NCBI GenBank assembly: GCA_008704415.1
Contig: VXIS01000122.1
Span: 1-64,000 of the forward strand
Source of the DNA: Sphaerosporella brunnea
Lineage: Eukaryota > Ascomycota > Pezizomycetes > Pezizales > Pyronemataceae
Length of the DNA stretch: 64,000 bases
Reading direction: 5' to 3'
Shown: piece after piece, positions 32,962 through 45,073 of the stretch
Position numbering within the stretch: the stretch's first letter is position 1
Layout: each line of letters starts with the position of its first letter
Translations under genes and position numbers: made by a program
Notes under the pieces: model-generated
What the model was told of the DNA's origin: nothing
Seen by the model: the letters and a program-made list of their open reading frames with translations, nothing else
Databases searched by the model: none

Positions 32962-33944
32962 ATGGCCTTATTGGCCAAACCCCCGCCCACTATCGTGGTG
33001 TGGCCCAAGGCCACTTTAGATGGCAAGAACCCTTCCCCCCTCGGGGAACATACCAAGAAACTCGAACAAGAGGCGCAGGAAGCAAAAGCCCGCCTGAACG
33101 CATCAGAGTTAATCAGGGAGGATGGCCGACTCCGAGATTTTAGTGAGTCGAAGAGACTCAGCCAAGGAAGCATCACCCTTTTGAGGTGAGGTTTTCTTGT
33201 CACAACTCTGAAATGATCACTGTGTTGATGTGGCGGGGATTCACTAGAATCTCAAGATCGAAGGGTCTGGAAACGCCGCAAAAGAGACTCGCGAATCGAC
33301 CACCAAGGTTGAGAAGATGGCAGACAGAATCCAGGAGCTGGAAAAGGAGAACACCATTATGCGCACAGGGTCCGAGATTCGGGAGCGGGAAAAAGATGTG
33401 TTCGGGGTGGGGTACGGGGGTTCAGTGAAGAGGAAAGGAAAGCAAACAATAAGCCCCTTATATAGCCCACGTGATCGCGGCGCCCCGCTATCTTCAGCTG
33501 CAACAACGTTGTCACCGGACAGTCCGAAAAAAGCCTCGTATTTGCGCCGAAGAAGGAGTCGAAGACGAAATCCTGAATACATTGAGAGAAGATCTACGCA
33601 ACCGCATCGTAGATTGGGTGACGGCGACCTATTTTGTCCGAACCAGTCTGGATTGGACCCGACCAGCTCAGGCGTGCCGGTACTGTATAGACAGGATGAC
33701 GTGCATGCTCAGCGAGAACAGGAAGATTCGCAAGCTCGTCAACCAAGGCTGCACTATCAGAATTTGGGACGCTACGTACCATCCACCGAGGATCCTAGCA
33801 TCCAGCCGGGAACGCCTTGGAGATTACTCGGCCGTCGAAGCATTACTCAGGGATGGAGGGATAACGTGTCACGAGGTTGGCGTGAAGGTTTCTGCCATCA
33901 GGCGCTATGAAGAAAAAATAGTAAGTGGTAGCCCGGTTAATTAA
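32962..33944 (+). CDS. Hypothetical coiled-coil protein, exon structure unresolved
   Basis: Two open blocks look protein-like. One at 32962-33186 contains the charged helix LGEHTKKLEQEAQEAKARLN. A second at about 33250-33420 has KMADRIQELEKENTIMRT, a coiled coil. GTGAGG (33187) and TTCACTAG (33238-33245) could bound an intron between them, but the join does not keep phase. A third frame at 33471-33944 (LREDLRNRIVDWVTATYF, a helical region, and HEVGVKVSAIRRYEEK) may be the C-terminal part. No family recognised. Confidence 0.3.
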
Positions 33945-34686
33945 TACATGCGTTGCTAATGTTATGATTGCAGATGAAGACTCTTCGTCCTGACCCAAGA
34001 TAATGTTAATCCTGCCGTGATAAAACCATGGGCATCCGTATTGCGTGACAGCAGGAATCGCATATACGTCTACGACGAGCTTTCTGGCATATGTCTCGTG
34101 GGCACCTGGGAAGAAAACTCTGTCCAAGATTGGGTTGAGATCCTAAAGGGGGTCTATAACTTTGAGCAGCTTTTGGGCGGTGGGTTTTCTATTTTGCGTG
34201 GTTAGAGTCCGTGATTGTTTTGTGGTCGCGGCTTTGCCTTTTTTTTTGTTTTCATACGGGCCCTTTTAACGTGGTTTTATAAGTTTCTGGTTGTTGGAGA
34301 ATTTGTAGTGTGTACGTTTTCACCGGTGGGGTTTTTGTAAAGTTTGTACGCACGGACGGCTTCACGGAATATTACTGGTGGTTTTATTCTTTGCTTCAAC
34401 AGGAGGAAAATAACGTTCAATTTTGACAGTACAAGTTGCCAGATTGGTCTTCACACAACACCCGTTTCCGCGTTCCTCGGAGTCTCAGCAAACAGCGCGT
34501 GCCACCGGCCCAGATCCGGCGATGGTGGTCAGCAACGGGCGGGTCAAGCAGGATCCCAAGACGCGGTACGTAACAGGATACATACCATCATTCTCTAAAA
34601 GGCACCATCTTTACGCCGAGCGCACCGCCCCAGAACCCGGCACATGCTGAAGTAGGTCACTCTATCTGCTAACGAACGTTTCTGAA
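33945..34686. other. No recognisable gene
   Basis: Short frames only; AT-rich segment at 33940-33975. Confidence 0.35.
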
Positions 34687-34820
34687 ATACCGTAGAGATT
34701 CGGTAGGCAATGTGGCTAAGTGACTTTGCCATGAGGCTGAGTGACTTATCCACAGAGCGCAGTGACTTATCCACAGAGCGCAGTGACTTTGCCACATTGC
34801 CTACTGAATCTCCACGGTAT
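34687..34820. mobile_element. Mariner-like MITE, 134 bp, second copy
   Basis: Left end ATACCGTAGAGATTCGGTA, right end TACTGAATCTCCACGGTAT (two changes). The interior repeats AGTGACTTATCCACAGAGCG twice in tandem, an expansion absent from the copy at 13491-13611. TA dinucleotides at the outer edges suggest a TA target duplication. Confidence 0.8.
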
Positions 34821-35288
34821 ATAGCTGTATTTTGCAGCAACATAGCAAGCCCCGATGATGACTCCCGTGGTACCAAGATGGATGGCAGCGTTGGCGACGG
34901 ACTTCCAAGGAGTTAGAATCCTGAGACCAACGGCGGTTGCATTGGCGACTGCAATCCTTCCTATCTCCTTAAGCATCTTTGGGGTTCATATCCCGGAGAA
35001 ATTTTGCTGGGTCTAGTTCCAAGCTTTCAGAGTATCTGGCATGTTATCGTGAGCGTCTCAAACAAAAACCCGGTGGTGAAAGTGTATAATACCGGAACCA
35101 GCATTGATAGACATATTCAAGTTGACGCTGGCTCCCCTTTGCATATATCCTTTCAGAATTGAGCTCCTTATAGTCTCCATTCAATCTGCGGAGCCATTCC
35201 TCCTGGGTGATCTTTGTGGAAGTTTCCATGAGGTTCAGATGAAAGATGGTTAAACCGAGGGGTGGCAACGGTGGCGGTGGTGGTGAGG

Positions 35289-35744
35289 CAGTGTTCTCAA
35301 CAGCCAGCCAGCCCGGCCGGCTGCGTTGGGCGGATGTGGGCTGATCAAAAAGCCCGGCTGGCTGTTTGGGCTGATCAAAAAGCCCGCCCGGCTGTTTGGG
35401 CTGCAGCCCACAATGACGACAAATACCACCACCGTGATGTAAACTACTGCTATGAAATGAAAAGTACATAAAGATGTTCGCCGTGTAAAATGATGACTAG
35501 GAGGAAGATCACTAGATAGGAGTTTAGTATAACATCACAGATCCTGATAAGTCTATCGGCGCCGATTGAACCCCGCCACTTGCAGTGGCCGGTCTTCACC
35601 GGAGATCACTCAATGCTCTGGCAGCCGGGCTGGCCCGAAAGCAGGCTGGGCCGTTTGGGCTGATGCAAAAAGCCCGCCGGGCTGGCTGCTTAAAGCAGCC
35701 GGCCCAGCCCGCCCGGCTGTTTGGGCTGGCTACTGAGAACACTG
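35289..35744. mobile_element. hAT-type MITE, copy B, 456 bp, uninterrupted
   Basis: CAGTGTTCTCAACAGCC at the left and its inverse GGCTGGCTACTGAGAACACTG at the right form the terminal repeats. They are flanked by the perfect 8-bp duplication TGGTGAGG (35281-35288, 35745-35752). The CAGTG start and 8-bp duplication are hAT hallmarks. The interior is built of GC-rich repeats (GGCTG, GCCCGGCTG) that can pair. No transposase. Confidence 0.88.
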
Positions 35745-36503
35745 TGGTGAGGGCTTCAATGTAGTATTGGAAGACGCGAGAAGTTTATATTAGATTTCAC
35801 CGCGGTTGACCTAGTCCCTGGTGCCCAGGCTTCATTGATGTAGATGACCCCGCATGGGTAGAGGCACCAGTGGCGCCCACCAAAATGATAAACAGTGTAA
35901 CAAGAAATTTTGGTAGGCGCCATGGGTGTCTACAAATGATGACACTTTATTACCCGGCTTACAGCAAGGGTGTCTGAATCATTGTTTTTTTTGTTGAGTA
36001 AGATTCGCGGTGGAACTGGTGGGATGTTATAGCCACTGTTTTGCACCGTCCATCCTTCGTTTTGTACAGTCGGTGCAGTTGTTTGCACAGTTGGGCCCTG
36101 CATTTTGCATGGTCGGTGTACTGGCTTGCACAGTCAACGCAATGGGTGGATATGTCAGCATCACTGACTCATGTAACGTGGCAAAAAAACGACCTCGAAT
36201 CCGATAAATCGTCCGTACAGTGTCAATAAGACCTTAGGTCACTATAGGTAGAGTAGAGTCTGACATCAGCCGTGGCCACGCGGCACGTCATCGATCAGCA
36301 CTCGGCCAAGTGATATCTGATGACTCTGACGAGTGATTTTCAGTGACGCCGGTCCAAAATATCAACTCCGCACAGACCACACAACTCTCGCTTCTCGCGT
36401 CTGCCCACGATCGCATCGCGCCTTCTCCTCAATAGCACACACCTTCCCCACAACGCTGCTCTTATTCAATACTCCACAACATCAAATCCCCTACTCAATT
36501 GCA
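35745..36503. other. No gene; promoter and leader of the SAP-motif gene at the right
   Basis: The stretch 36330-36503 is C/T-rich like a fungal leader. Confidence 0.4.
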
Positions 36504-37415
36504 ATGTCTACCATAACCGCCGGAAAATTCACCTTCTCCTCTCTTGGCCTGCTCTATGAGCTAGAGCCACGCTGCACCCAAGCCGCGATCACAAAACGTT
36601 TCTCTACCCCCGACCAAGTCAATGTCCGCTGGCTCAAAGCGCAACTCTCGCACTATGGACTCAAGCCTATAACCGGCACCAAAGACGAGCTCGAAGCACG
36701 CTTAAAAAGAGCATTGGCCGAGGGCAAATTGAAGGGCCAGCCTAAGGAACTCAAAGATCTCGAGAAGGGTCTCAAAGCGGCATTCGAAGCCAGAAGTGGA
36801 GTCGTGGGAAAGAAAGACAAAGTTGAAAAGAAACCCGCTGCGCCAGCGAAGAAGGAGATGAAGGTGACGACCACTACGACCAAGATCACGACGAAGACAA
36901 CGACTGTATCCACCGAGGCCGCGAAGAAGAAATCTACGGCTACTGCACCGAAGAAGAAGGATGCAGCTGTGGCCTCCGCGTTGGCAGCAGCTAACAAGGT
37001 CTCTGCTAAAGCCGCCAAGGCTCTCGCTTCTACTCCCACCGCTTCCTCGAAGCCTCGTGTTGCCTTCGCTGACCAGCTCCTGGGTGCATACACCGTCACC
37101 TCACCCACCTTTCCCTCTTTTGATTGCTCTCTGAACCTTTTTCGCCATTCCACAGAGCCGAAAATCACCGGCACGCTTGATCTCGGCAGACAAGTTCGTG
37201 CGACGTGCACTCTGGACTGGCTTCCAATGGCAAAGCAGACGCGGGTTCCTTTTTCGGATTACGGGGAGAAACTCGGAGTGATGGACTTTTCGATTAATAA
37301 AGGGGTTGTGAAAGTGAAGGGAACGATCGAGACGAGGATGTGGGGTGAGGTTGAGTGGAGCGGTGTCAAGACTGAGGTCAAGGGGGAGGTCAAAGATGAG
37401 CTGGACATGTGGTAG
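36504..37415 (+). CDS. SAP-motif protein with Ala/Lys/Thr-rich linker
   Basis: An intronless frame of 303 aa from ATG 36504, chosen because the upstream part of the frame is leader-like. Residues about 40-75 form a SAP-like helix-turn-helix (VRWLKAQLSHYGLKPITGTK then DELEARLKRAL), a DNA-binding motif of chromatin and repair proteins. A basic low-complexity linker follows (PAAPAKKEMKVTTTTTKITT region and AAKKKSTATAPKKK). The C-terminal ~115 residues look beta-rich and conserved (FADQLLGAYTVTSP, FDCSLNLFR, KITGTLDLG). The specific function is not known to me. Confidence 0.6.
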   Translation: MSTITAGKFTFSSLGLLYELEPRCTQAAITKRFSTPDQVNVRWLKAQLSHYGLKPITGTKDELEARLKRALAEGKLKGQPKELKDLEKGLKAAFEARSGVVGKKDKVEKKPAAPAKKEMKVTTTTTKITTKTTTVSTEAAKKKSTATAPKKKDAAVASALAAANKVSAKAAKALASTPTASSKPRVAFADQLLGAYTVTSPTFPSFDCSLNLFRHSTEPKITGTLDLGRQVRATCTLDWLPMAKQTRVPFSDYGEKLGVMDFSINKGVVKVKGTIETRMWGEVEWSGVKTEVKGEVKDELDMW

Positions 37416-37528
37416 GCGGGTGTTGATGCTATATTTGGAGGCCGTTCGGTTTTCTACATTGACGATTTGTGACAAAAGCGAGTTCTTTGATGTGTATGAT
37501 GCCGGTGGAGAAAGCCGCTTTACGACTA

Positions 37529-37882
37529 CCGTATTCTTCCGGTACGATGAGAATTGCCGGCGCCGAAGTCAATCTTTTCTAAGTAGCAAACCCACTATGC
37601 ATGGAAACATGACACCGCCGGCGAATCTTATGTGACGGCGACAACACTATCTAAGGAGGCGACAATGGCTGGGCGCGGTATGGTTGAGGACAGCTATGTA
37701 CTCAACTCTAATTCTCACGGCCGCCTTGTGTCTCCGTCGTACAGCGACGTCTCCAGTGCCCGCCCCTCTTGGCCATCAATTAAGATTCGCTGGCGGTGTC
37801 ATGTTTCCATACAGAGTACGTTTGCTACTTAGAAAAGATTGACTTCGGCGCCGGCAATTCTCTTCGTACCGGAATAATACGG
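37529..37882. mobile_element. TA-flanked element with ~105-bp inverted repeats, 354 bp
   Basis: The outer ends CCGTATTCTTCCGGTACGAT (left) and the inverse of CGTACCGGAATAATACGG (right) start repeats of about 105 bp that differ at a handful of bases. Inner landmarks shared by both arms are GCCGGCGCCGAAGTCAATCT and GGAAACATGACACCGCC. TA sits at 37527-37528 and 37883-37884. No coding capacity. It is a foldback/MITE-type mariner-like element, and a remnant occurs at 1386-1414. Confidence 0.8.
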
Positions 37883-38015
37883 TAATCCTGGCACTGAAGG
37901 GAGGCTCGCCTTGACTGTTGGTTGACAAAGGATCAAAAACTCTGTTCCCGCGCTTTCGGAGTCTATCTGAATTGTCGAATCTACAAAAAGCATCAATTAA
38001 CAGGGTATCACGATA

Positions 38016-39277
38016 TCATTCCTCTTCATTCCCCATCTTCTTCCCTCCATCGCCATCCAATACCTCCTTAACCCTCTCACTGCCGACCTCATCCCCGCAC
38101 TCATCCCACTCCTCGTCATACTCCTCAGCAACCGCTCTAATCTCCTTCCGTAGTTTCTTTCCCTCATCCAGCAGTTCCTGCCACCGTTCCAGATCGAATC
38201 CCTTCTGCGTGTACAACTGCATTTGTCTCCTACTAACCGTGAGGTGGAGCAGACTGCTATACGTGACCTCACGGTTGTGATACAGAAACCACAAGTAACC
38301 CAACATCACCGTGCTAAGTCCGGCCAGATACGTAACCGGCTCCATAACATCCCACCCAAGGCTGGTATGAAACGTTAAAAACCAGACCAAACCCCACCAA
38401 CTAACCAGGGCCGCGAATCCACCCATGGCAACCTGCTGCGCAGACCTTTGTGCAAGCCTATTACACTCATCCTTCAATCTTCCATACGTATCGATCTGCC
38501 TCGAAACTGCCCTCAGCTTCTGCCGCAAGAATCTAGTTTGATCACGAAACGACGGCACGTCGACACGCAGTTGTTCACCGCCCTCAATCTCGAGGATGAA
38601 TTCCTTGGATTTACTGGCATCTCGGACGAAGTCTCCCACCTCTGTTGCGGCGCTCCAGCGGACTAGTCCTTCATCAGGCGGGCTCCGTGCTCGGAACATT
38701 ATATCCGGCGGGCGCGTAGTGCCGCTCTTCTCGAGCGGGGGGATCTCGGCTTGTATCAGACGCTCAAGGTAACTTAGCGGTTGCCGAGGATGTACCAAGA
38801 GTGCTAGGGGCTCTTCGCTGGAGGTGGAGCTGGGCTCACTCGTTTGTGGTCTCAGCGGGAGGAGGAGCTTCAGTAATCTACTCGGCGTGGACAGTAATTT
38901 CCCTACCGAAAAATCCCGTCAGCAATACAAAGCGAAGAGAAAGGAAGCCATGAAATACCATCGCGGCCAGGCATGGCAATCCCCAGATCCCCCGACACTT
39001 CGCGGCTCTGATAGCTCGGCGCTTTCCCCTGCGAGTCCCGATGCCATGCCACCGATTGCGCACGCACAAGATTCTCGACCCCCATTTTCCCGCCAAGTTC
39101 CGCCTCCGCCGCACGAACGCCTTCAGAAGCCTTTTCCCTCCGCCGGCTTATATCTGGTTGTGCAGAATTCCGCACAAATTGTTGATGTATAAAAGCATTG
39201 CGGAAGGCGAGGCTTGGAACGAGCAGTGGTCGTGATGGGGGTGACAGTATTCGAGGGATTGCAGTGCGTGTTGCCAT
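38016..39277 (-). CDS. MCU: Mitochondrial calcium uniporter pore subunit
   Basis: Exons 39277-38959 and 38902-38016 with a 56-bp GT-AG intron (branch-like GCTGAC), in phase, 401 aa. The start has an Arg/Ser/Pro-rich presequence (MATRTAIPRILSPPSRPLL), and ATG 39277 is the first of the frame's folded part. The matrix N-terminal domain includes KLLSTPSRLLKLLLP and LALLVHPRQPLSYLERLIQA. A coiled coil (FLRQKLRAVSRQIDTYGRLK) precedes two membrane helices. The selectivity-filter signature WDVMEP is at about residues 290-295, between the helices, matching the W-D-x-x-E-P loop that coordinates calcium. A second coiled coil and an acidic tail follow. The protein forms the calcium channel of the inner membrane. 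MCU occurs in many filamentous fungi but not in baker's yeast. No MICU-like regulator is in this window. Confidence 0.93.
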
Positions 39278-42096
39278 GTGTAGTGTAGTTATATTTATTT
39301 TTTTGGTGGTGAAAAAGAAAATGAAGAAACTCGGGTGGCGGACGTGGTGATGGTGATAAACTGTTTCAGGGCCCGCTCGCAAGGAACGGGATCCGATGAC
39401 GTCAAGATGATCGACGTTGCGTGGGAGATCGCGATTGCCGCCCCGGGGACACGCGAGCGCCGTTGAAACCTGAAACCTTGCTACCGCCGACGAGTACGCA
39501 GAATGCCTGCTTTGTGGAATTATATCGCCAACCACAGCGCTTTTGAACCGATTGAATCCAAAACTTGAAGACCCATCCACTACTCTAGTTACAAGATACG
39601 TCTACACAATCGTTTACGCTTTACGTCCTGGTCATGTGCTTGCTGAATAGATAACATCTGAGGACTCTTCCCGCCCTCCTCCCCCCCTTTCCCCGCTGGA
39701 AATATATAATCTATTGGATGGCTTCCTCCATAGAACCTGGTCGAGTGAACTCCACCTCAATCTTGGAGTATGTACGGAGGCACCTACTGCTTGACTACCA
39801 CCAGCAGAAGGCGGAGATGTATGGCCGTAGATTTTTTGCTGGATGGGTGGGGTTCCCGTCGCTCAAATAGAAAAACTACTTATCTGCTGGATTGACATGT
39901 CTTTTGGCGTTATCATCGCCAAATAGACCCGTTGCTATGCCTAGACAGGGGGGCCCCCACCCCTTGGATCTACATACAGGTAGGTGTTTATAGAACGACG
40001 GGAAGGCCCCCACTGTGACAGACTTGTGGCTTTTGGCTTGAGTTGCCAGAAGGGCTGTGGGCAAACAGCTCCGTGCGTGAGAAATGCGTTATAGACACCG
40101 TGCGGAGGTTAGATCTGGTGAGTGATGATTCATAGGCCAGCACTCGGGACACTGGATTATCTGTCGTACGAACGTTACTAAGTCCTCTAGGATAGTGGCC
40201 GGAAGAAGAGCTATGGTAATAAAGCGGTTCCTAGCCCCATATGTCACAAACCAGGAGACACCTCTCAGCCCTGTTTAAACGGTGCATATTCTACTACAGC
40301 CCTTGCATAAAGTGCAACAGCTACTTCGTGGGTGTGATGGCGTATCGCAGCCCTTGCCCTGGACATTGAAACGAACGAAGGACGTCTGACGAAGAAACGT
40401 GGTGGGGAGCTTTGCAATTGGGCAAATTGCAACTGCCGCAAGCAGTAACGAAGCTGAGCATCTGCCGCGTTGGACGGGGGGGAGTATATCTAGGCTGGTT
40501 CCCCGGGTGCTCCCGAGATCCTCGGAAAAAATAGGCTGGCAAATCCTTTTTCAGCCCTGCCTGCCCCGGGCCCGTCGTTCTACATACATACATACCCCAA
40601 CCCAACCTGGTTTTTGTAGGGGCAATGAAATGGCGCGAGGAAAGATGCGGACGGAAACAACGGATCGCGCTCCCTCCCGTTTGTGCATGGCTGTGAAACG
40701 AGATTGGGGCGGGGGAGAAAGCTTGGTATTAATCTTACATGGGGCGGGAAAAAAAAAAAAAAGTGATGTATGATACGTACATACCCGCAGCCGCTTTTTT
40801 CATGGCATTCGGGAGGTATAGGTAGGTACAGTAGCGCTGCGGGGTAAAAAGAAAAAAAGCCTTGATAGAACATGGATACACGCGGCCTCTGCGGTGCGGA
40901 AACGCTTGCCTGAGCGCAACTCTACGCATTGCAAATTTCGCGGGATGGTGGTTGTCCCTTGTAGATATTGGGCAGGCCTATCGAAAAAGCATGCCCGCTT
41001 CCCCACGGCCACACGGGACCGCAAACGCTGCAGGAGCCTTCACGGCACGGCTTGGCTTCGTGAGGTATTGGGAAGCCAAGGCTGTGTTATCAATGCCCAG
41101 CATTCGCCAAGCGACTACCCACAGCCCATCTGCCGCTTGTGTGGTGATGATGATGATGATGCTGATGCCAATACTGATGGTGGTGGTGGTGGTGGTGAGC
41201 CAAATATATCTGGCCGATAAGCCTTTCTGTTTGCTGAGCGAATTGGCAGTATGGTCGTCGTCTTCGACTCTATGGTACTCTATTGTGGTGCTCCAGTTAA
41301 TACTCTAGAGGGCCTACTCCACAGCATCACGGACTTTGTCGGACTTTGTTAGCGTGGCTGTTGGTGAGAAAAGAGATCCCAAGATTTCCCAACTAAACTT
41401 CTTGCTCGCTCGCTCGCTTGCCCAGATTTTCCCAAACCTTACTGTGCAGCCGGGCAACATGGCGGAAAAGTACGGCCGGCCATGGCCGGCCATCGCAGAC
41501 ACATGTGCAGTGTGCAATATGGATCCAATGGAGGTCATGCGTCTTTTCTGGACTGGCTGGCTCATGATCAAGGTCTAGAAGCCATTCTATGGTGGAAGAG
41601 GAAGACTTCGAAGTAGGTATTATGTACAAACAAACAAACAACTGGGCTCTGTGGAAAGGCTGAGAAAAAAAATGGCAGTCTGGCCATAGCTGTCCAAGCT
41701 CAGAAGGTAAGATGCCTGTTAGCGCTCTTGTTCGCTTTTCGTCTGTCCACCTCCGAAACTCCACTACGACCTCTTCTTCTACTTCTTCTCTTCTCCTCCC
41801 TTTTGCACTACAGTTACCTTATAACCTCAACGCCCCTCCCCCCGCGCAGGATCTTTCTCTTGATCGCTGTCAACCCCTCCACAACTTCTCTACGCTTGCT
41901 CGTTACCGAACATCAAATCTCCCCAGAGCTCCAGGAACTTGGTCCAACCCCTTCCACGGACCCCACGTCAAGTCGAGACAACCCCCCCCCCCAACTAAAA
42001 ACAAGCAACTGCAGCTCTTGCTCTCCACTACCTTACAAAAGACTCTTCCCCGCGAACACCATCTTTTTGCGGTGTACATAAAGTACCACCGCGTCA
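39278..42096. other. No recognisable gene over 2.8 kb
   Basis: Contains GAT and GGT trinucleotide runs near 41141-41196 and short frames on both strands, none recognised. 41700-42096 is C/T-rich and is probably the promoter and leader of the stress-protein gene. Confidence 0.4.
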
Positions 42097-44400
42097 ATGT
42101 CGCTCGAATCCGCGCTAGAAGAGGAGCGCCTCGAAATCCTCAAAATCTTGGAACGACCAGCTCCGCGCCCGCGATCAGGTGCCCAATCAACTCCAAACTC
42201 CCCACGACAGGCATATTCTTCCCTCACTCGACCCATTTCGCCGCACCGCCCCGTCACCTCCTTGATCGATGAGGTCGCCGGTCTTCCCCCTCGAAGCTCG
42301 ACGCCACTTGGTAGCGGGCGTGCGAGCCCGGTAGATTTCAACGGCTCTAACGCTCCTGTTCACTACCGTACTCGATCAGATGCCAGCAATAATCCTCCCC
42401 CGCGACTGCTGGGACGCGGCCTGCCCTCTGCCTATCAGTCATACAGTCCGAACGAAGCGTACGACTTTTCTATGATACCGACCGTAGGCGGCTCCGCCCC
42501 CAGGAAACGAACTGCATCCCAGCCATCGATGCTCAGTACAAGCGGAGTCCCCGGGCGCTCGAAATCACCTCTTGGAAACCCCGCATTTACTCATGGCCGT
42601 GCAATGTCTCCGCCGTCTAGCCGCGTGGCTTCTCCCAGCCGAGAGAGACACACTCTCACAGGCGAGAGCGGATCCAAAATAGATCTAGACTACGCTTATG
42701 CGAGGCTAAACGATTCCGCTCTCGCCGCTTCCGGAGGAACGCTGGCATCCCTACCGGGGAGGAAGCCAATTACCGACAAAAACGGAGAACTTGTGACCGC
42801 GGGAACCGGAGAAAGTCTTACGCAGGATGGGGGTGTCAGGTTGCAAATGGACCTCGCGTCGGATGAACGTGCCATCGTGGATTCTTCCGACGAGGAGGAT
42901 TCCACGGAGGAGGATGACAGCGGTGAAGCGTATAGTGACGAGGAGGGCCGAGGAAGGACAAGTTTGCGGGGCAGGAAGTCGCCCTCGTTGATCGAATTGG
43001 CGTCGGAGCCTAGCAGTCGAGGGAACAGTACCGATAGGGACAGTAATGTTGGCGTGGACCCTGGCGGTGGGAAAAAGAAGAAGAAGGGTAAGAAAGGGAA
43101 AAAGGGTGAAGATGCCACCACGCCGGGCGGGAAGAGGAAGATAATGAGCCTTTTGGGAGCGGCGGAAGAAGAACGTAGGGAATTTCCGCTCATGCCGGAT
43201 ATTCGGTGATGCTGATGACGTTACAGGCAAGAAAGTCTCGTCCTCGTCCAAGTACCAAGTTCGTTCCCTGTTACCTCAGATATCTGTCACCCCTACATCC
43301 AGCAACTACCCTGGAGCCACGTCCCCCACTACGTCACGTCGGTCCGGAGTGCACCCAAGTACAAACTTCGACTTACCGTCGCAGGTCAGCACACCGGTAT
43401 CTTCGGACCAGGAGGCGGATGATATCGATATTCGTCGGGCACAGCGGATGGAAACTCTCATTTCGCCCATATACTCCACGCCCGAAACCCATCGAGTTGT
43501 CCGTACGATTCTCCGTGGTGACTATGAGGGCGTCCATAAAGCAATATTGGAGAGGGGAAAACGCGTCCGGAAATATCTCGTTGCTACAGATATGTCTTCC
43601 GAAGCGCAGTATGCCATGGAATGGACGATTGGAACAGTTTTACGGGATGGCGACACACTGATCGCTATATGTGCCGTGGATCACGACACCATAGAGGACG
43701 GGTCCAAACCGGTCCCTGACAACACCGTTAGCGACGCTCTTGTGGAGGTTAGCGACCAAGCACGCGCGGCCGCTTTGGGCAGTTTGACACCGCCGGTTGT
43801 CAATCCTCACACCCCCGGGACTAGCAGTCCTCTTAAAGAATTACATGTCGAGCAGAGCAGGGAAAGGACCAAGGCTGAACGGGAGAGATCTCTCGCTGCC
43901 GAGCACATCACTGCGCTCGTAACCAAGCTTCTTAAGAAGACGAGGCTGCAAGTCAAGGTTGTCGTTGAGGTTATTCATTGCAAGAGCCCGAAGCATCTTC
44001 TGACCGAAATCGTAAGTCCTAACTGGAACACTTGTCGCATTTCCGCTTGCTGAAAAGGCCGCAGATTGATCTCATCGAACCGACTCTGGTAGTCTTAGGT
44101 TCGAGAGGCCGAAGTGCTTTGAAGGGGTAAGTTTCACGAATATATATCTTAGCGTGCCTATGCTAACATTCAAATAGTGTCTTGCTGGGCAGCTTTTCCA
44201 ACTATCTCGTAGCTAAGAGCTCGGTACCAGTGATGGTTGCCCGAAAGAAACTGAAACACACCAAGAAGTACTCGCAGACGAACATCAGATTGACCAATAA
44301 CCTCACCAGCAATACCGCAAGGTATGCACAGCCATTCCTATCTGATGTAGCGTTTATGCTGACGGCCTGCAGGATCCTCGCAAATGCAAAAGTCGATTGA
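42097..44400 (+). CDS. Universal stress protein (UspA) family protein with long disordered N-terminus
   Basis: Spliced model: 42097-43174, 43227-44011, 44065-44126, 44178-44321, 44373-44400 (698 aa). Every intron is GT-AG, 51-53 bp, and the total is in phase. Residues 1-360 are Ser/Pro-rich with repeated SP sites, an acidic stretch (SSDEEDSTEEDDSGEAYSDE) and a poly-Lys run; they look regulatory and phosphorylatable. The Usp fold begins around VRKYLVATDMSSEAQYAMEW, continues with GDTLIAICAVD, and ends with the nucleotide-loop signature VVLGSRGRSALKGVLLGSFS then NYLVAKSSVPVMVARKK. The G-x-R-G-x-S...GS-S motif suggests ATP binding. Long insertions inside the fold are usual for fungal members. 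Its cellular role is not established from sequence. Confidence 0.85.
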
Positions 44401-45073
44401 TCGGATGATCTCTGGAGACATTAATTCTGCTGTTGGCTTGCGCACATATTTCCCAATGGAGCTTGGTTTCCTGGATTTCGCCTCTCAATGTCACGTTTCT
44501 TTTTTGCGGCCGGGGTTTTTCTTTTTCTGTGTGTTTTAAAAGGCGGTGTTGTGCTGGCTTATTCCAACTGTAATCAGGTTTGTTTGAATACGTGGGAATG
44601 TCCATTCCGAGTATTTTGTATGCCGGGAGAAATGGAAGCACTTAATGGCAATCTGCTTCATGTGTTCACACGAAGTCACTCGTCTCACGTGAAATTCCCA
44701 TCGCCCAACTTGGCTTTTAGGAAGCACCAAGGGAACATTTCCTGGCACATTGACAGGAAGCGGAATGAGAACATAGACTACTATATCAAATTTTACATGT
44801 TGACTGCCTGTCATTATATGGGATCCCTGTGTTGCGGCTCTGCATTTGTTCGTTAGTGCCAGCCAAAGCTCGTGCCTGCTGCTGCTGTTGTCATCGTCCC
44901 TCAAACGCGTCTCCCCCACCGCTCAACCATCTCCCTTCGTACATCCTCTTCTGCTCTAATAATAATCTTCTGTCTGCAGTAATTAATATAGTGACTTCAA
45001 AGGGAATGCTCCTTTAGAGTGGAGTCGCCATCGCAACAGCAGATCTCTCGACATCCCTCTGGCTCCTGCAAAC
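44401..45073. other. Intergenic, 3' region of the stress-protein gene and promoter of the ING gene
   Basis: Only short frames are present on both strands; nothing recognised. Confidence 0.5.

Noticed and set aside
33317..33910. Arg-rich frame of 197 codons
   Set aside because: Overlaps a more protein-like frame at 33471-33944 and shows biased shadow composition after residue 60.
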